Assembly: GCF_000003815.2 (NCBI RefSeq)
Contig: NC_049982.1
Span: 29,010,548 to 29,059,393 of the forward strand
Reading direction: 5' to 3'
Source: Branchiostoma floridae
Lineage: Eukaryota; Chordata; Leptocardii; Amphioxiformes; Branchiostomatidae
Length of the DNA stretch: 48,846 nucleotides
In this document: one piece after another, positions 10,701 to 22,600 of the stretch
Layout: the number at the start of each line of letters is the position of its first letter
Numbering within the stretch: position 1 is the first letter of the stretch
Program-made: the position numbers and the translations under genes
The notes under the pieces: model-generated
Seen by the model: only the letters and a program-made list of their open reading frames with translations
Database searches by the model: none
What the model was told of the DNA's origin: nothing

Positions 10701-12773
10701 AGGGTAATCACAAGTCCATATAGTGATTTTGTGTTGGTTCAATGCCTTGCACACATATTACTTACGTTAAGCCTACTTTTGTCAATTTCCCACCTAGGCC
10801 GGTTTGTTGCCCTTCCTGGTTGCGGCAACTGTGGGCACCACGCTGACCGGAAGTGTGGACCCTGTGAACGACATCGCTGATGTGTGTGACCGTCACCAAC
10901 TCTGGCTCCACGTTGATGCCGCGTATGGAGGGTTCTTCGCTCTCTGTGAGGAAAAGAAACAGCTGTTCGTCGGTTTGGAGCGGACCGATTCGATGGTGGC
11001 TAATCCACACAAAGGTGCGTACAGTTCTATGGAAAATGAATTAATCAATTTCACGTTCTATGTTTGAGAGTTTCTTGGTTAGCCATTGCCATTCCTACTG
11101 TTTTACTGGTACTGTTGTTTAAAAGTTTGGTTTATATAAAATGTGTGTCGCATTTACTGGGGACTCTTTCAAACTGGACGGTCGTCAACTGAGGGTTTGT
11201 GGGCAGTTGTGTACGTTTAATACTCGTACAAAATTAAGCCATCTGACACATGGTATGGGGCTGTTAGTTCCCCCGTGATGTCAGTGCTATATAAGAGAAT
11301 GCCCAGCTGCAGCCTCGGTTTGGTGCATGACCCCGGGAAATCCAAAATGGCCGCCGTAAATGCCAAATGTGGTCTGATAGCAAATGCCTAAAAATTCTAC
11401 GGTATTAAAGTTATTCGCTACCCTACAACGAATTTGACCATGCTACATGGAAAAATAACTTTCTGTTAGAATATATTTCAATCAGTGACACTTTTTAAAG
11501 GCGTACTGTGAACAAGATGTGCTGCTATGACATCGAAAATTTGCATGGTACGTTTTTAGGTCTTTCAAATGGGTCACTGGTTGAAGTATATACTATTAAA
11601 TGTATTCATACGTGACTGGTACTCTTCAACAAAATTGACCTTCTGTCTTCATACATGTCACATAGTATTGCTTCTCTCTTTATCACAGGGATGTTCCTAC
11701 CCTTTGGAGTTAGTGTTCTGTTGGTGAAAGACGGAAGGAAGCTCCAACAGTGCTGTTCCATGAAGCAGACACCCCTCTGCTTCAAGGGATGTCAGCTGTT
11801 CTCAGCAGAACATCTGGCTCCATCTGAACTTTCCTTTGAACTTTCCCGGCCCTACAGGTAAAACTATCGTTTTCTCCTAAGCTCCTAATATTGAATTGTA
11901 GTTTTCCTACCACACACAATCTTTGAATCATTTGCAATTCTCTGGCTTATCACCATTTGAAGTGACGTTGGAAAAGGTGGACTTGTATGAAGATGGCCTA
12001 CCTATAATATAGCTTAATGCAATGGAGACTGCTTAGCCTTGTTTTGGTGCAATGACCCCGGGAAATCCAAAATGGCCGCCATATTTGGCAACAACACTAT
12101 TACAGTGTTGGCTATTGTAGGGTGGCGGTCAAAATGGCATGCTGATCAACAAAGCTTCCGCACTGCGAAAGCATAAACCTGTATCTTCTTGACTTGTTCT
12201 TCACAGAGCTGCTCAGATGTGGCTTCCGCTGAAAATGTTTGGCGTTGGGGTTTTCCGTGAGGCGCTGAAAGAGAAACTTCTACTGGCACGGTACTTCTAC
12301 GGGAAACTGAAAGGTGAAAAAGCAACTTCCGTACCATCTGTTTTTTCCTTAGTTTTAGAACCATAGCTAAGATTGTGATTATGAGTATATTAAGCAAAAG
12401 AAGGTAGAATCGTGATTCAATTTCCTATTATTTTTTTTGTTCTTACTCATCGTCAATAAAAATTAATCAAGTCGGCGTTCTCCGCACAGGAACGGGTCAG
12501 TTCGAGCTACCACTGGAGCCGGAACTGTCCGTGGTCCTGTTCCGTGCTACAGCGCCACCTGGCGTCAACATCAACAACTTCAACCAGCAGCTCTTGGACG
12601 GCCTGAATTCTGACGGGAAAATCTTCATGACGCCCGCCGTACTTTCCGATCAGTTTTACCTGCGTGTCTGTGTCCTGTGCTTCAGGACCCACATTGAGCA
12701 TGTTGATCTTTGCTTCTCTTTGATCCAAGAGAAACGTCTGCATCTTTGGGAGTCACTTCGTTGTGATGCCTAA
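6348..12773 (+). CDS. PLP-dependent group II decarboxylase, paralogue 1 (8 coding exons, 499 aa)
   Basis: Coding exons: 6348-6579, 8020-8169, 8890-9073, 9770-9926, 10798-11014, 11689-11857, 12207-12313, 12490-12773. All introns are GT-AG, and exons end in phases 1,1,2,0,1,2,1. The start is the first in-frame ATG of the exon whose acceptor precedes 6332; the other copies start two codons earlier (MEKM/MEKI). The family decarboxylates amino acids, usually aromatic ones or related substrates, using PLP. Visible residues: His199 in EFTHF (cofactor stacking), Asp281 in HVDAAYGG (binds the PLP ring nitrogen) and Lys313 in NPHKG (Schiff base). The PLP-domain entry is GYPAGHAGNISSSAS; the C-terminal domain carries MWLPLKMFGVGVFREAL. 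The best match to the catalytic-loop Tyr of DOPA decarboxylase is Cys344 (TPLCFKG). The family is certain; substrate and activity are not. The C-terminal half resembles bacterial members more than animal DDC. Confidence 0.9.
6733..7166. mobile_element. hAT-like MITE in intron 1 of copy 1
   Basis: A 434-bp element with about 21-bp terminal inverted repeats, TAGGGCTGGGTAACGGTACA on the left and its near-complement ending CCCAGCCCTA on the right. It is flanked by a perfect 8-bp direct repeat TACTGCAG (6725-6732 and 7167-7174). The 8-bp duplication and the TAGGGCTGGG end are typical of the hAT superfamily. The interior holds back-to-back palindromic AGGTCCAGGTCCGG blocks and no transposase. Confidence 0.9.
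7683..7740. repeat. GATA-type microsatellite
   Basis: A run of (GATA/TAGA)n, continuous over about 7701-7737, in intron 1 of decarboxylase copy 1. Confidence 0.9.
8213..8790. repeat. Tandem pair of foldback repeats in intron 2 of copy 1
   Basis: Two related units of about 300 bp lie head to tail. Each begins with GGTAACCTATATCCG and TTATCT blocks (8219 and 8518). Each then carries the inverse complement ACATAAAACGGA...ATAGGT (about 8349-8372 and 8679-8702) and ends with TTTGGTTAGG and a TACGCAT block. The inverted blocks make each unit a potential hairpin, as in foldback MITEs. No coding potential. Confidence 0.7.
9121..9405. mobile_element. Foldback (palindromic) element in intron 3 of copy 1
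   Basis: Two long inverted arms, about 9121-9207 (ATTCTCCTACGCAGAGACA ... CATCAGTTCCTG) and 9320-9405 (CAGGAACTGATG ... TGTCTCTGCGTAGGAGAAT), flank a spacer of about 112 bp. Arm identity is high with a few mismatches, so this is a recent hairpin-forming MITE. No clear target duplication was found at the arm ends. Confidence 0.8.
9489..9580. repeat. Intron 3 block conserved among paralogues (CCAAT-rich), copy 1
   Basis: CCAATCAGCTCACGGTCAAG ... TGATTGGTCGAT ... CATTGGCTGACGGCTG. The same order of CCAATCA, ATTGG and GATTGGCTG blocks occurs in intron 3 of copy 2 (about 19980-20075) and copy 3 (about 45608-45690). It is either ancestral intron sequence kept by function or an old repeat that predates the duplications. 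Confidence 0.5.
10584..10692. promoter_or_regulatory. Candidate conserved element in intron 4, copy 1
   Basis: Blocks CTAAAAGG, CCGACCAA, a CGACTTCCTTCCACCTTTGACCC-like core, then ACGTCA and CACGTGAC. The same blocks in the same order occur at the corresponding place of intron 4 in copies 2 and 3. The ACGTCA half-site resembles a CREB/ATF site. Whether it is an enhancer or a shared repeat is not settled. Confidence 0.4.
11320..11380 (+). repeat. Short dispersed repeat (ACCCCGGGAAATCCAAAATGG), copy 1 of 3
   Basis: TTGGTGCATGACCCCGGGAA followed by ATCCAAAATGGCCGCC. A near-identical block occurs at 12041-12090 in the next intron, and part of it on the opposite strand at 39064-39105. Confidence 0.7.
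12041..12090 (+). repeat. Short dispersed repeat, copy 2 of 3
   Basis: TTTTGGTGCAATGACCCCGG followed by GAAATCCAAAATGGCCGCC, matching 11320-11380. It lies in intron 6 of decarboxylase copy 1. Confidence 0.7.
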
Positions 12774-12910
12774 TAGTAACTATCACTGAATGGTATGGCG
12801 TTTCAAAATAGGCAGGGATGGCAAAACTTTTACATTTCCGTTCATTGTAGATGTATGGTGTCTAGCAATGAGTCCTTTTATTTATGACCTTATTTTATAT
12901 CTTATTCAAC

Positions 12911-12916
12911 AATAAA
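12911..12916 (+). terminator. Candidate polyadenylation signal of decarboxylase copy 1
   Basis: AATAAA, 138 bp downstream of the TAA stop at 12771-12773. It is the first canonical hexamer I see after the gene. No transcript evidence is available. Confidence 0.45.
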
Positions 12917-12919
12917 TGG

Positions 12920-15100
12920 ATAATACGGAAAATACGTTACCAATTGGAAAATTTAAAATATCTTAAGTTTGCAGCAACAAAATGATTTTAAGATTTAGGA
13001 GACAATTGTGAAAGGTACAATTCATTAAAGAAGAATAGCACATCTGAAAAATCTATATAATGCTTTCATATTCTATTTGGAAATCTGGTGTTTGGTTTCA
13101 AAGGGACATAGGGAAATAATGTCTTGAACTCAACCTTAAAGGATTGGATTTGTTAAGTCTGAATTTTTTTCCTCTCTTCTTAATGTTTTAAAATCAATTT
13201 GACAGAATCTGAAGAATTTGTCGACATTGAAATACAGGGTTAAAAGGTCAATGGTGGTGGGCTTGAATAAAGTAGTTCTGAACGGGAACTATGCGTCTAT
13301 AGCGTCTTTTATGAAGATGTGGTGTGAGTAAGTACGGTTGGCTTGAGGTTGTCCACTAGAATGTCCTTTTGCAGGTTTCTACTGTATATATGTATATGTA
13401 TAGTAATAATATAAGGTTAGTTACCCGCTCTGGGGTGTATGTGGTGTCTTACAATGGTCCGTTCATATAATAACTGAATAAACCACCAAGTGAGCGAAGC
13501 TTAAGGATGACTTATATTTATATAGCAAGTATTACACATCAAACCGACACCTGATGGCCTGTATAACAATGAATTCTTAAATCGTACACCCCTTGAAGTA
13601 TTTGGCTAGTCAGTGACTTGAATATAAGTTTGAATATTCAACTTACGGTGCAGGAAACTGTTAAAAAGAGTAAAAGTACGAAGGGTATGCCCTGGAATGT
13701 TTTGGTGACAAAAGGACCCAAAGCCGCCGCTATATGCTCCCGCTCCGGAAATGCACGAGTAAGCACGAGTCATTATTTCCCGTTGTCCTTTACGTAAAAG
13801 TCGCCATTAGCTCGCTTCGGGGATCCTCGGGTGCCTTCGGCACTAGCTCGTCAGACGTCGTCTGCTGTCGGGTCACGCTCGGAACTTTGACAATGGTAAG
13901 GCTGGAATCAGGCAGTTCTACTGGCTATTATTGTGTTTTGCCGTAGGGAAAACATATTGTTTTTGCTGGTATGCTCTTTTTCTTCTTTTTTTATTCTTCT
14001 CCTTCTTTCGCCTTGTAGCCAATCAGAGCTTAGCTTTGATATCAGCTGTTATGCTTGAATGTAAGTTCATCTGTGACGGTAGTCAGCATTATGTAACAAC
14101 TCTAAGACCTTATATCCGTGCACTTTGACCCTTTGCTGACGTCACACTTCCGTTCCGGATGTGTGACTTAGGTTTTGGATCATTTCAACTTCAGAAGGAT
14201 CAGGGGACTGATCGAAAGGTTATTGGTAAGCGCTTTATTTTGTGTACGGAGATATAAAGTCAAAATTGTAACATAATAAGCTGTTATATATATATAGTAA
14301 ATGTGAACATGAATACCTATGGTGAGCTTAATGGTATGGTATTGTGTGCGAGAAGTGTGACAAAAACTACGGGAAAACATTCTGCATTTACGCGAAAATT
14401 TGCCTTTCTGGTTCAACAAGAAATCCCTTGGCCGTCCGCATATGGTATATTCCATTCCAAGTTCCACTCTTTCAACTTCAAGAACAGACGACTGAAGCAA
14501 ATTTGTTTTAGCTTTAAGGTGTCGGGATCCTTCAAAATCAATGAGGCTTCCAAGAAAGCGCTCAAGAAGAATGCCATGGCAACACACAAATGGAAAACTT
14601 TCCAAACTTTGTGATATTGTTGCCAAATAAATTTTGTGCGCTATGCGACATGATAGTTGTCTAAATAAGGTAATGCCTTGGGCTTACATTAGCCAAAACC
14701 GGTAGAACGACTTTTAATTGTTTCATTTTCTAAAAAGCGGGTCAGTACTAACTCTATTTGCCCCAGCAGTTTGCGGGTTTTCTTATGGTGAGTACGTAAT
14801 GTAAGATTTTCTTTGCTTATCCACAGTGAAGCTAGTATCTAAATTAATTTTTAAGCCGATCTGTAAGAGGGCAGACACTCCAACTGTTTGTCCCCATAGA
14901 GATCTTCAAGAAACAATACCTTCAAGATGTGACGCCCCATTACCTACTTGGAGGTACAGGTTAGATATATACTAGTATATATCAGTGTACTAGCGAAATC
15001 CCCATTCCAGGTCTGAAACACCATGGCACTAGCCCCAATTTTGACTAGGAGTGAGGAATTACTTACCCGATATGATAAACAGTGAATAGTTTTGATCTAT
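12920..15100. other. Intergenic sequence between copy 1 and the CR1-like fragment
   Basis: No supported gene. A GC-richer patch at about 13735-13885 contains short inverted motifs. A stretch at about 14121-14160 (ACTTTGACCCTTTGCTGACG then TCAC) resembles the core of the intron 4 element shared by the decarboxylases. An open frame of about 100 codons at 14303-14614 has no recognisable motif and I treat it as chance. Confidence 0.5.
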
Positions 15101-15690
15101 TGTGTACCACAATAGTCTGTACCACAATAGTCTTACACGCAAACAGACAGCAACTTTGGAACTTGTGCAGAGACGCGCCTGCCGAACAATCCTCGGGCGA
15201 CACTACACTGACTACACATCAGCCCTGCAACAGTGCGGACTTGAAACACTAGAGGAAAGAAGAACCAACCTCTGTCGTAGGTTTGCATCCACTATGCAGA
15301 AGTCAGAAAGAACTGCACACCTGTTACCGCAAACCCGTGGTCAGACGCATGGCCGTAATTACCTGCGGAATTCACAAACACTGACCGTACCTACCTTCCG
15401 TACTACAAGATTCCGTAACAGTCCTGTACCATCAATGCTAAGGCTACTGAACGGAAAAGAATGAAAATGTTTACGAACTGTAAATCATGTATGTTTTTTA
15501 TTCATGTTAAATGAACTATCCACTTAAACAGCAATCGTTTGTTTTAAAAGTGCAATCACGTGCTAGAAATTGATTATGTATGTTCGTATGTAAGCAGAGA
15601 TTTTAATGTAAAACAAGTCACAATTCAGCCTCTGGCTACCCGTACTTTGTTTTTAAGAATAAACCATTTTTGATTGATTGATTGATTGAT
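15101..15690 (+). mobile_element. 5'-truncated CR1/L2-like LINE, 3' end
   Basis: A frame from about 15102 to the stop at 15462-15464 encodes the C-terminal tail of a non-LTR retrotransposon reverse transcriptase. Motifs are LELVQRRACRTILG, YTSALQQCGLETLEERRTNL and SPVPSMLRLLN. An AT-rich 3' UTR follows, ending in a (GATT)n tail at 15671-15690, as is usual for this group. The 5' part, including the catalytic domain, is missing. Confidence 0.85.
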
Positions 15691-15923
15691 CTCCACACAC
15701 CGGGAAGGACCCCAACCCTTTTGATCAGTACGACGGACGCTCTATACAGACAGACAACATGTTAGCTGAGTTAGCTGGGTTACATACAATGCTCCTCGGA
15801 CAGCTATAACTCTTCATGCATGTGTCTATATTTCTCCAATTTCTATAATATTTCCAACGACCCCTGGAGCCTGGTAGACACTAAGAATACCATATGTACC
15901 CGACATGGACTTATACGCACGTG

Positions 15924-16128
15924 TAAGGCCTACGTCACATTTCCTACCCGGGGCCCGGCCGGCCTGTTTGCGGAAAAGAAAAATTTAAGTTTATGCCAAT
16001 AAATGTGCACAGTGCATGCCGTAGAATTATTTTCGGTCCGTTTTGTGTTTTTGTTGTCTTTTATGTCCTAACTATCGTTCCTGAAAGCTGCCCGGCCGGC
16101 CCCTTTGTGGAAATGTGACCTTAGCCTA
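15924..16128. mobile_element. Foldback MITE-like element upstream of copy 2
   Basis: Inverted ends: TAAGGCCTACGTCACATTTCC on the left (one base beyond 20 is variable) and GGAAATGTGACCTTAGCC on the right, with CCCGGCCGGCC in both arms. The length is about 205 bp, with no coding sequence. Terminal motifs with GGTCACA recur in other short elements of the window. Confidence 0.65.
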
Positions 16129-16245
16129 TTACATGTTCGAACATTGATACAATGTTTTGTAATTGGGGCAGTGGATTTTGAAGAGTTTGCTGCATGCACA
16201 CATCCCTGCCAGGTACAGGAAATTATGTTGAGTTGAGTCTATTGT

Positions 16246-16600
16246 TGAGTTTATTGTGATACCCTTCAGCTCAAAGAGCTCATTTTCCAGGGCTCATTAA
16301 AAACACACACAGTATATACATTGTACAAGTAGATAGACAGATATCATACAATCAAAACAGATGCAAATACATAAATTTTGTACATAAAGTCAAGAAGTCA
16401 TGAGGTCAGAGGGTTATGTACAATAAAACCATTATGATTTGTAGAAATTGTCTATCATCTTTTTTAACAATCTTGTATCGGAGACAATCTTGAAATCTCT
16501 GGGTAGCAGATTCCACAGTTTGACTGATCTGTAATTAAATGTTTTCCTAAAATTTTGTTGGGAACAGTTCAAAGCATGAAAAATTTTCCTTTTCTTCGTG
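16246..16600 (-). mobile_element. LINE 3'-end fragment, minus strand, just upstream of copy 2 exon 1
   Basis: The minus-strand frame ending at 16432 reads FNYRSVKLWNLLPRDF and LLKKMIDNFYKS. This is the typical last segment of a non-LTR retrotransposon polymerase (R-S-x-x-LWN-x-LP). The rest, to about 16246, is an AT-rich 3' UTR-like tail. The fragment ends only about 25 bp before the splice acceptor of copy 2. Confidence 0.6.
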
Positions 16601-16640
16601 TTGCCATGGCAACCGTTTGTTACAGCCAGTAAGAAAAGAA

Positions 16641-19600
16641 ATGGAGAAGATGCAACAAACCCAAGAAGACCACCTTCATCAGACCTTACTGGATCTGAAG
16701 GAGAAAACCTCTGTTTTAGAGGTTCCACAGGTGGAGCGGGAAAAGATGACCAGTAGGACCATGGAGATGGTCAACACGTATGATGACAACATCAGAAACC
16801 TGACCTGGGGACCGGTCAAGACGGCGGACAAGGGAAGTCTTCCAGCTGTTGACGAGATCAAAGAAGAACCAACTGAACATGGTAAATTGCAAACTTTGAT
16901 TGTCAAATTCAATGAATGTAAATTCGTTCATACAATAAGCAGACAACATATCGGTGTGCAGAAAGATTTCTTTTCGTGAGTATCTGACCAAAATAACCAA
17001 CTAACCACGCTTCTGCTAACCTTGGTCAATTGATAGATTTACGTAACAATATGATCAAAGTTTTGCCCAAAAGCATGTTTCTTTTATCTTGTTTAAAGCA
17101 TTTAACAATGAAGACAAAGAACTTAACTTATTGTAAGGTTAGCTATCAGTCTATAAGGGTGGATCTAGCGTTCGTGCATTTTCAAGTCCGTACGAGGTCC
17201 GTATGGAATTTTTAGCCTCTACGTACCAGGCCCAACAGGTTGCTGGAAAAATTGTAGAAATTGTAAAAAAAAAACATAGACGCATAACACGCCAAACGAG
17301 TTAGCTGGCCAGTTTGGCATGTTGTCTGTTTTTATTTGTCTAATTTCTACTATTTTTCCGTGTGGAGGCTGGTAAAGGCTAAAACTTCCATACGGACCAC
17401 ATACGGACTTGAATATGTACTCACCCACCTTAACATATTATGATACTGCAAGCAAGATCAAGAGGCCCTGCATGTAGTAGAATCATATTATCCTATATTG
17501 TTTGATTACCAAAGAGGCTGCACTCTTTTTCGCGTCAGTAAAATTCTTAACAGTTGCCACAGCTTTCGTAGGCTTCACCTTTGATTCCATTGTATCTGCA
17601 CAGACTTGGTGTTGCAAGACTTCAATGCCCACTTGGTGAATGCCGGGACGAACCCAGGCCATCCGACATTCTTTGGATATGTTTCGGGCGGCGGCGGTAC
17701 ATATCCCGCATCCTTGGGAGCCTACATTCCGGCCACGTTGGCTACATACTCAGGTATGTCTTCTCGATCGTCTCATTGATGTATTACTCCGAGTGTGTAG
17801 TCTAAAAGGCTGCATATGGACGCGTGTTTTAGCCTTTTAGCCAGCCGAACTAATCTCAAAAGTTACATTAGTAAATGTTTGTTTGGAACTGAAGAAATTA
17901 GCAGGTAAAGTTTGGCAGCCGCGCGCTAGGTCGGAGGTACATAGTCCTGGGTTCTGAGTTGTGCGGTTGACTGGTGGCAGCTAAAAAGTGCCTGTTGCGA
18001 TGCTTGGCTAACTGCATTTTGTCGTTGCCATAAAAAAGACTGTATGTCTAGAGGTTGTTGGGAAATTTTTTAAATGATGAAGGGTAAATGTGCTCAACAA
18101 AGAATGAATCATGCATGTATGAATATATTTCAAGCAGGTTCATTATGAACGCGCCCATGTAAGACACGTATTATTATATAGCCAGGCGCCGCGGACCAAT
18201 CAGAAGGTCCCGTTCCACGTTGGTTATGACGCCGTAACACACAGATTCCGGCCAGACATGTGCATCGCTCATCTGATTGCTCAGAATGAATCGACACCAG
18301 CCACGGTGTCGATTTGCATCGACACCGGTACCAGTGTCGATGCAATCAAAAAAAAAATCTTGACCGGTGGAAGTTCTAAAAAATGCAGTCATCTTGGTTT
18401 CTGATGACGTTAATTTAAGGACTGACCATTGCAAATTAGGCGAGATTTCCTACTACTAGCCTTCAAAAGTTTCGTCTCCTTCGCAGACTTCGAGTGGGAC
18501 TTGCTTTCATTTTAGGGGGAGGGGGGCTGGATGGTTAGTTTCAAAGTTGGTTAAGGGCTCTCTAAATGCCGGGAAATGGAGTTTGCCAAGGTGGGGCGAA
18601 AGTCCATCCACGGCAAACTACCCCCTCCGTGCAAGAATGGACTCTTCCACTACACCCCATGTAAAATTGCAAAGTAGACTAGTCTAAAAATGCACCCACT
18701 GAAAGACTCTACATAATCACTATGCAGTCCAAAGATGAATGAAAAAAAACTCCGTGTAAGAATGGACGTTTCCATTTAACACCAGGCTCGCTGATTGGCT
18801 GCCAAATCCTCCTCATGATATCGACTTAGGCTAAGCGATTGGTTACCTTTTTAATCAAATTATATTGACATACAGTTCTGCAAAGCCTCCAAATGGGGTC
18901 AACGACAAAAAATTAAAAAAAAAATCATTTTGAAGTGGTTCATGCCAAAAATGCAGTCATTTGAGTCAAATGGGTCATTTGAATGAATATCTAGTGCACC
19001 CCTGTACCGGAATTTAGGTCATTTGGCTGTAAAACCAATTTACAGAAGCCAAAAGTGTCCTTTTTTTGTAAAAAAAGATGGCTAAAAGTCGCAAAATTAA
19101 GCATTTTGTTGTATTGTATGCCAAAAATGATATTGAATCCATGTGCGCATATGTAGAGGTCACTCCTGGGCCAGATTTCAGCTCAATTGGTTGTAAAACC
19201 AGGGTACAGGAGCCAAAAATGTCATTTTTTTGTAAAACAAAATATGGCCAAAAATGGCAAAATTAAGCATGTTGTTGTATTGTATGCCAAAAGTGATATG
19301 GAATCCATGTGCGCATATGATCAAGGCGCCTCTGTGCCAAATTTCAGGTCATTCAGTTGTAAAACCAGGGGTCCAACATATACAGTTTTGGTCTAAAAAT
19401 GACCAAAAAACCTCAATAAAATCATTTTAGGGGCAGATATGAAGAAAATGAAAAAAAAAAACATTTGGGGGTATTGGCCCACTCTACCCTTGTGCCAAAT
19501 TTCCAGTCATTCGGTCCAGTAATGACGGGGATACCGTGTTTTGAAGATTTGACAGGAGAAAGAAAGAAGATCTAGAAGAAGAAACATTACGAATACAATA

Positions 19601-22600
19601 TACTTCACCATACCTATGGTATGGCTAAAATATAACAACAATGTATGTTTCAAACCAGGGGTCCATGGCCATGGGAAGATCACAGCAATTGTTGAAATGG
19701 AGAACAAGCTGATCAAATGGGTGGCAGACCTGTTCGGGTACCCCGCAGGGCACGCTGGGAACATCTCATCAGGAGCTTCTCTCGCCACTCTCACAGCGTT
19801 AGCTGTCGCACGGGACAGCAGGGAGCTGAAAGCCGCAGACTTCCACAGGTAACATTTGTGTTTAACTTACCCACTCAAGCAAGAATCTCCGCTTGCAACT
19901 GTCAAACAAAGACCCTGTCGTAACGGACTGCGATCCGTCCTTCCTGCTGCGTTACGTATACACAGCTGGACAGTCGTCTACCAATCAACATATGGTCAAG
20001 AGCTAGAGGCAACGTGATTGGCCGATAACTTTTTCTCAAATACTGCGTGGGACTATCTGATTGGCTGACGCTGGTGGATTGTAGGCAGGTACGACAGGGC
20101 TTTTGTTTGACATTTCAAAGCAGCTGGGTTCTCATGGGAACATGCTATTCTTCTGATTATCATATAGCCCTGCAGGTGACGTCGACCGACCAGAAGGCTT
20201 CATCTCATGTTGGTTACGACGCCGTAAACATAGAATAGCAGGAAATGTTTTTTTTTTTCGTTAGACCAGACACCAGAACCAATCAGAAGGAGCAATACAC
20301 AGGAAATTGACCAGTCAGAATAAGGGATATCCAAACGCGTCGGTCGTGGTGGTGAGATTTTCATCTATTCCAAAGGAACGACATGGTAGAAAGTTTGCTG
20401 TGTTTCTTTTTACTTCAATGATAAGGGTTAAGGATAAACCACAACAACTGTAGATAAATAATGAAACTTGTAACGTCTATAATTTCTCTATATAGATGCG
20501 TGATCTATTGTAGCGAGCTCACCCATTATGCTCTAGAGAAGGGACTTCGAGCCGTTGGAATGAGGGAAGCCATTCTGAAGACACTTCCAATGGACCAGTC
20601 TTTTAAAATGACAGCAGCGGCTCTTGAAAAGAAGATCAAGGAAGATAAGGAAGTAAGACTAGTCCAATTATACTTTAGTATCTTTTAAGATTCAACTTTT
20701 TTAAGATTCAAGCATCGTTCAAAGATTGCACGTTTTGAGACAAATACTTTCGACTCTTAACCCTATCTGGACCGTTTTGGGGGGGATTCCTGGGGCAAGA
20801 AGGGGTCTTTTGACCCCCCTTCGTAATTTCAAAACGGCTTGGGTTACGATCCCCAAATTTGAAGGGAATGATGTCCTGATAAAGTTTTATATTTTCTGTA
20901 ATTTTGGTATCGTTATGACGTAATATGACGTAATTATGACGTCATAATGTCATATTTTGGGCCAAAACCGTCTAAATATGGAATTTCCGCTATACTTTTA
21001 TTAGGTATTAGACAAAACATTGACTATTCCAGGTTACTTAGTACCTTAAACTGAAATTAGTAAATTTGGCAAAATATCCTGCCAGAAACCCATTGCCATG
21101 GTAACACGAAAAATCTAATATTTTTCGCAGAATTATTGCCAACAATATTCTCGGAAAAGTCACTAAGTTTCGTAGTCCTAGCACACGTCGTTCGGCAGTT
21201 ATTCGACGCCAAAGTTGGCACAGGCACTTTTAGCGCCTCCAACCCACCCACTCCGCCCACAGCCCCCCACCCCCCCTTTAGATAGAGTTAAGTTTAAAGC
21301 GACACAAAGCACAATTACTTCAACTTAACCTCAACCTAGGCTTTTATGTTTAGGTACATTCCATTGCCATTTTCACGGGGACGTTAAAAGGTTCCCGCCA
21401 ACCATCATTGAATTGGGAAGGGGGACGATATCGACTTCCAGCCACATTTGACCCATTGCTGACGTCATAATTCTGTGAGGTCACGTATTCTTAGCAGGCG
21501 TGTCATAAGTTACGAGTACATGTATACTGATGAAGGCCAGAGGTCTGGCCCATTATATACAAAGTTTATCTATCATTCAATCATTTGCGTCTTGTGACTG
21601 TCCTGAAGTGATGCAGAAACAAGAAAATTATGCTATCTCTACATTATCTACCATGATTCAGAGTGATTTTCCGATGGTTCAGCGTTTTGTGATGTCTTGA
21701 GACATGTTGTCAATTCCCTACCCAGGCCGGTTTGTTGCCCTTCCTGGTTGCGACAACTTTGGGCACCACGCTGACCGGAAGTGTGGACCCTGTGAACGAC
21801 ATCGCTGATGTGTGTGACCGTCACCAACTCTGGCTCCACGTTGATGCCGCGTATGGAGGGTTCTTCGCTCTGTGTGACGAAATGAAACAGCTGTTTGTTG
21901 GTGTGGAGCGGAGCGATTCAATCGTGGTTAATCCACACAAAGGTGCGTATGTATGTATGTAAATGTTTGGTTTATACATAATGTGAGTCGTATTCTTTTC
22001 TAGGGACCTAGTCTCACACTCGTCGTACAATAGTCGTATAGTGGTCGTACAATTACAAAGTGAGGCCATTTTCGGCAGTCTGTCATATAACATGCACACT
22101 TTATTAGCTGTCTGGCGCAGGTTATGGAGGCTGTTGGAGAACATTTGATTCTGTCACTCTTGCCACAGCATGGCTGAATGGCTGAAATTGTACGTGTACA
22201 TCGGAGTTAATTACGTGGCTGCCTACGACGGACGTTAGCAAGCAGTGTCATGATGCGAAATGCTATTTTCATACACGATATATATTTTCCTCCTTATTTA
22301 TCTAAAAATTTATTTATTTAATCCTCCTCATTTTAGGGTTGTTTGTATCATATGGTGTAAGTGTTCTGGTGGTGAGAGATGGAGAGAAGCTCCGGCAGTG
22401 TTGTTCTATGGAGCAGACTCCCAGCTGCTTCAAGGGATGTCAAGTGTTCACAGCTGAACATCTGAATCCATCCGAACTTTCTTTTGAACTCACCAGGCCA
22501 TTCAGGTAACTGTATCTTTCTGCATCTGTATCTATATAGCCGGTATAACCACCCTTCGGCGTAACACACCAGCTTCGCAGCCACGCGGTGCAGCAGCAGC

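Noticed and set aside
14303-14614. Plus-strand frame of about 100 codons and its minus-strand partner
   Set aside because: Neither strand shows a domain; both are open only by chance or belong to an old repeat.
19078-19396. Two similar short ORFs (VVLYAKxDxESMCAY)
   Set aside because: Their likeness comes from the 165-bp tandem repeat; no splice sites or family.
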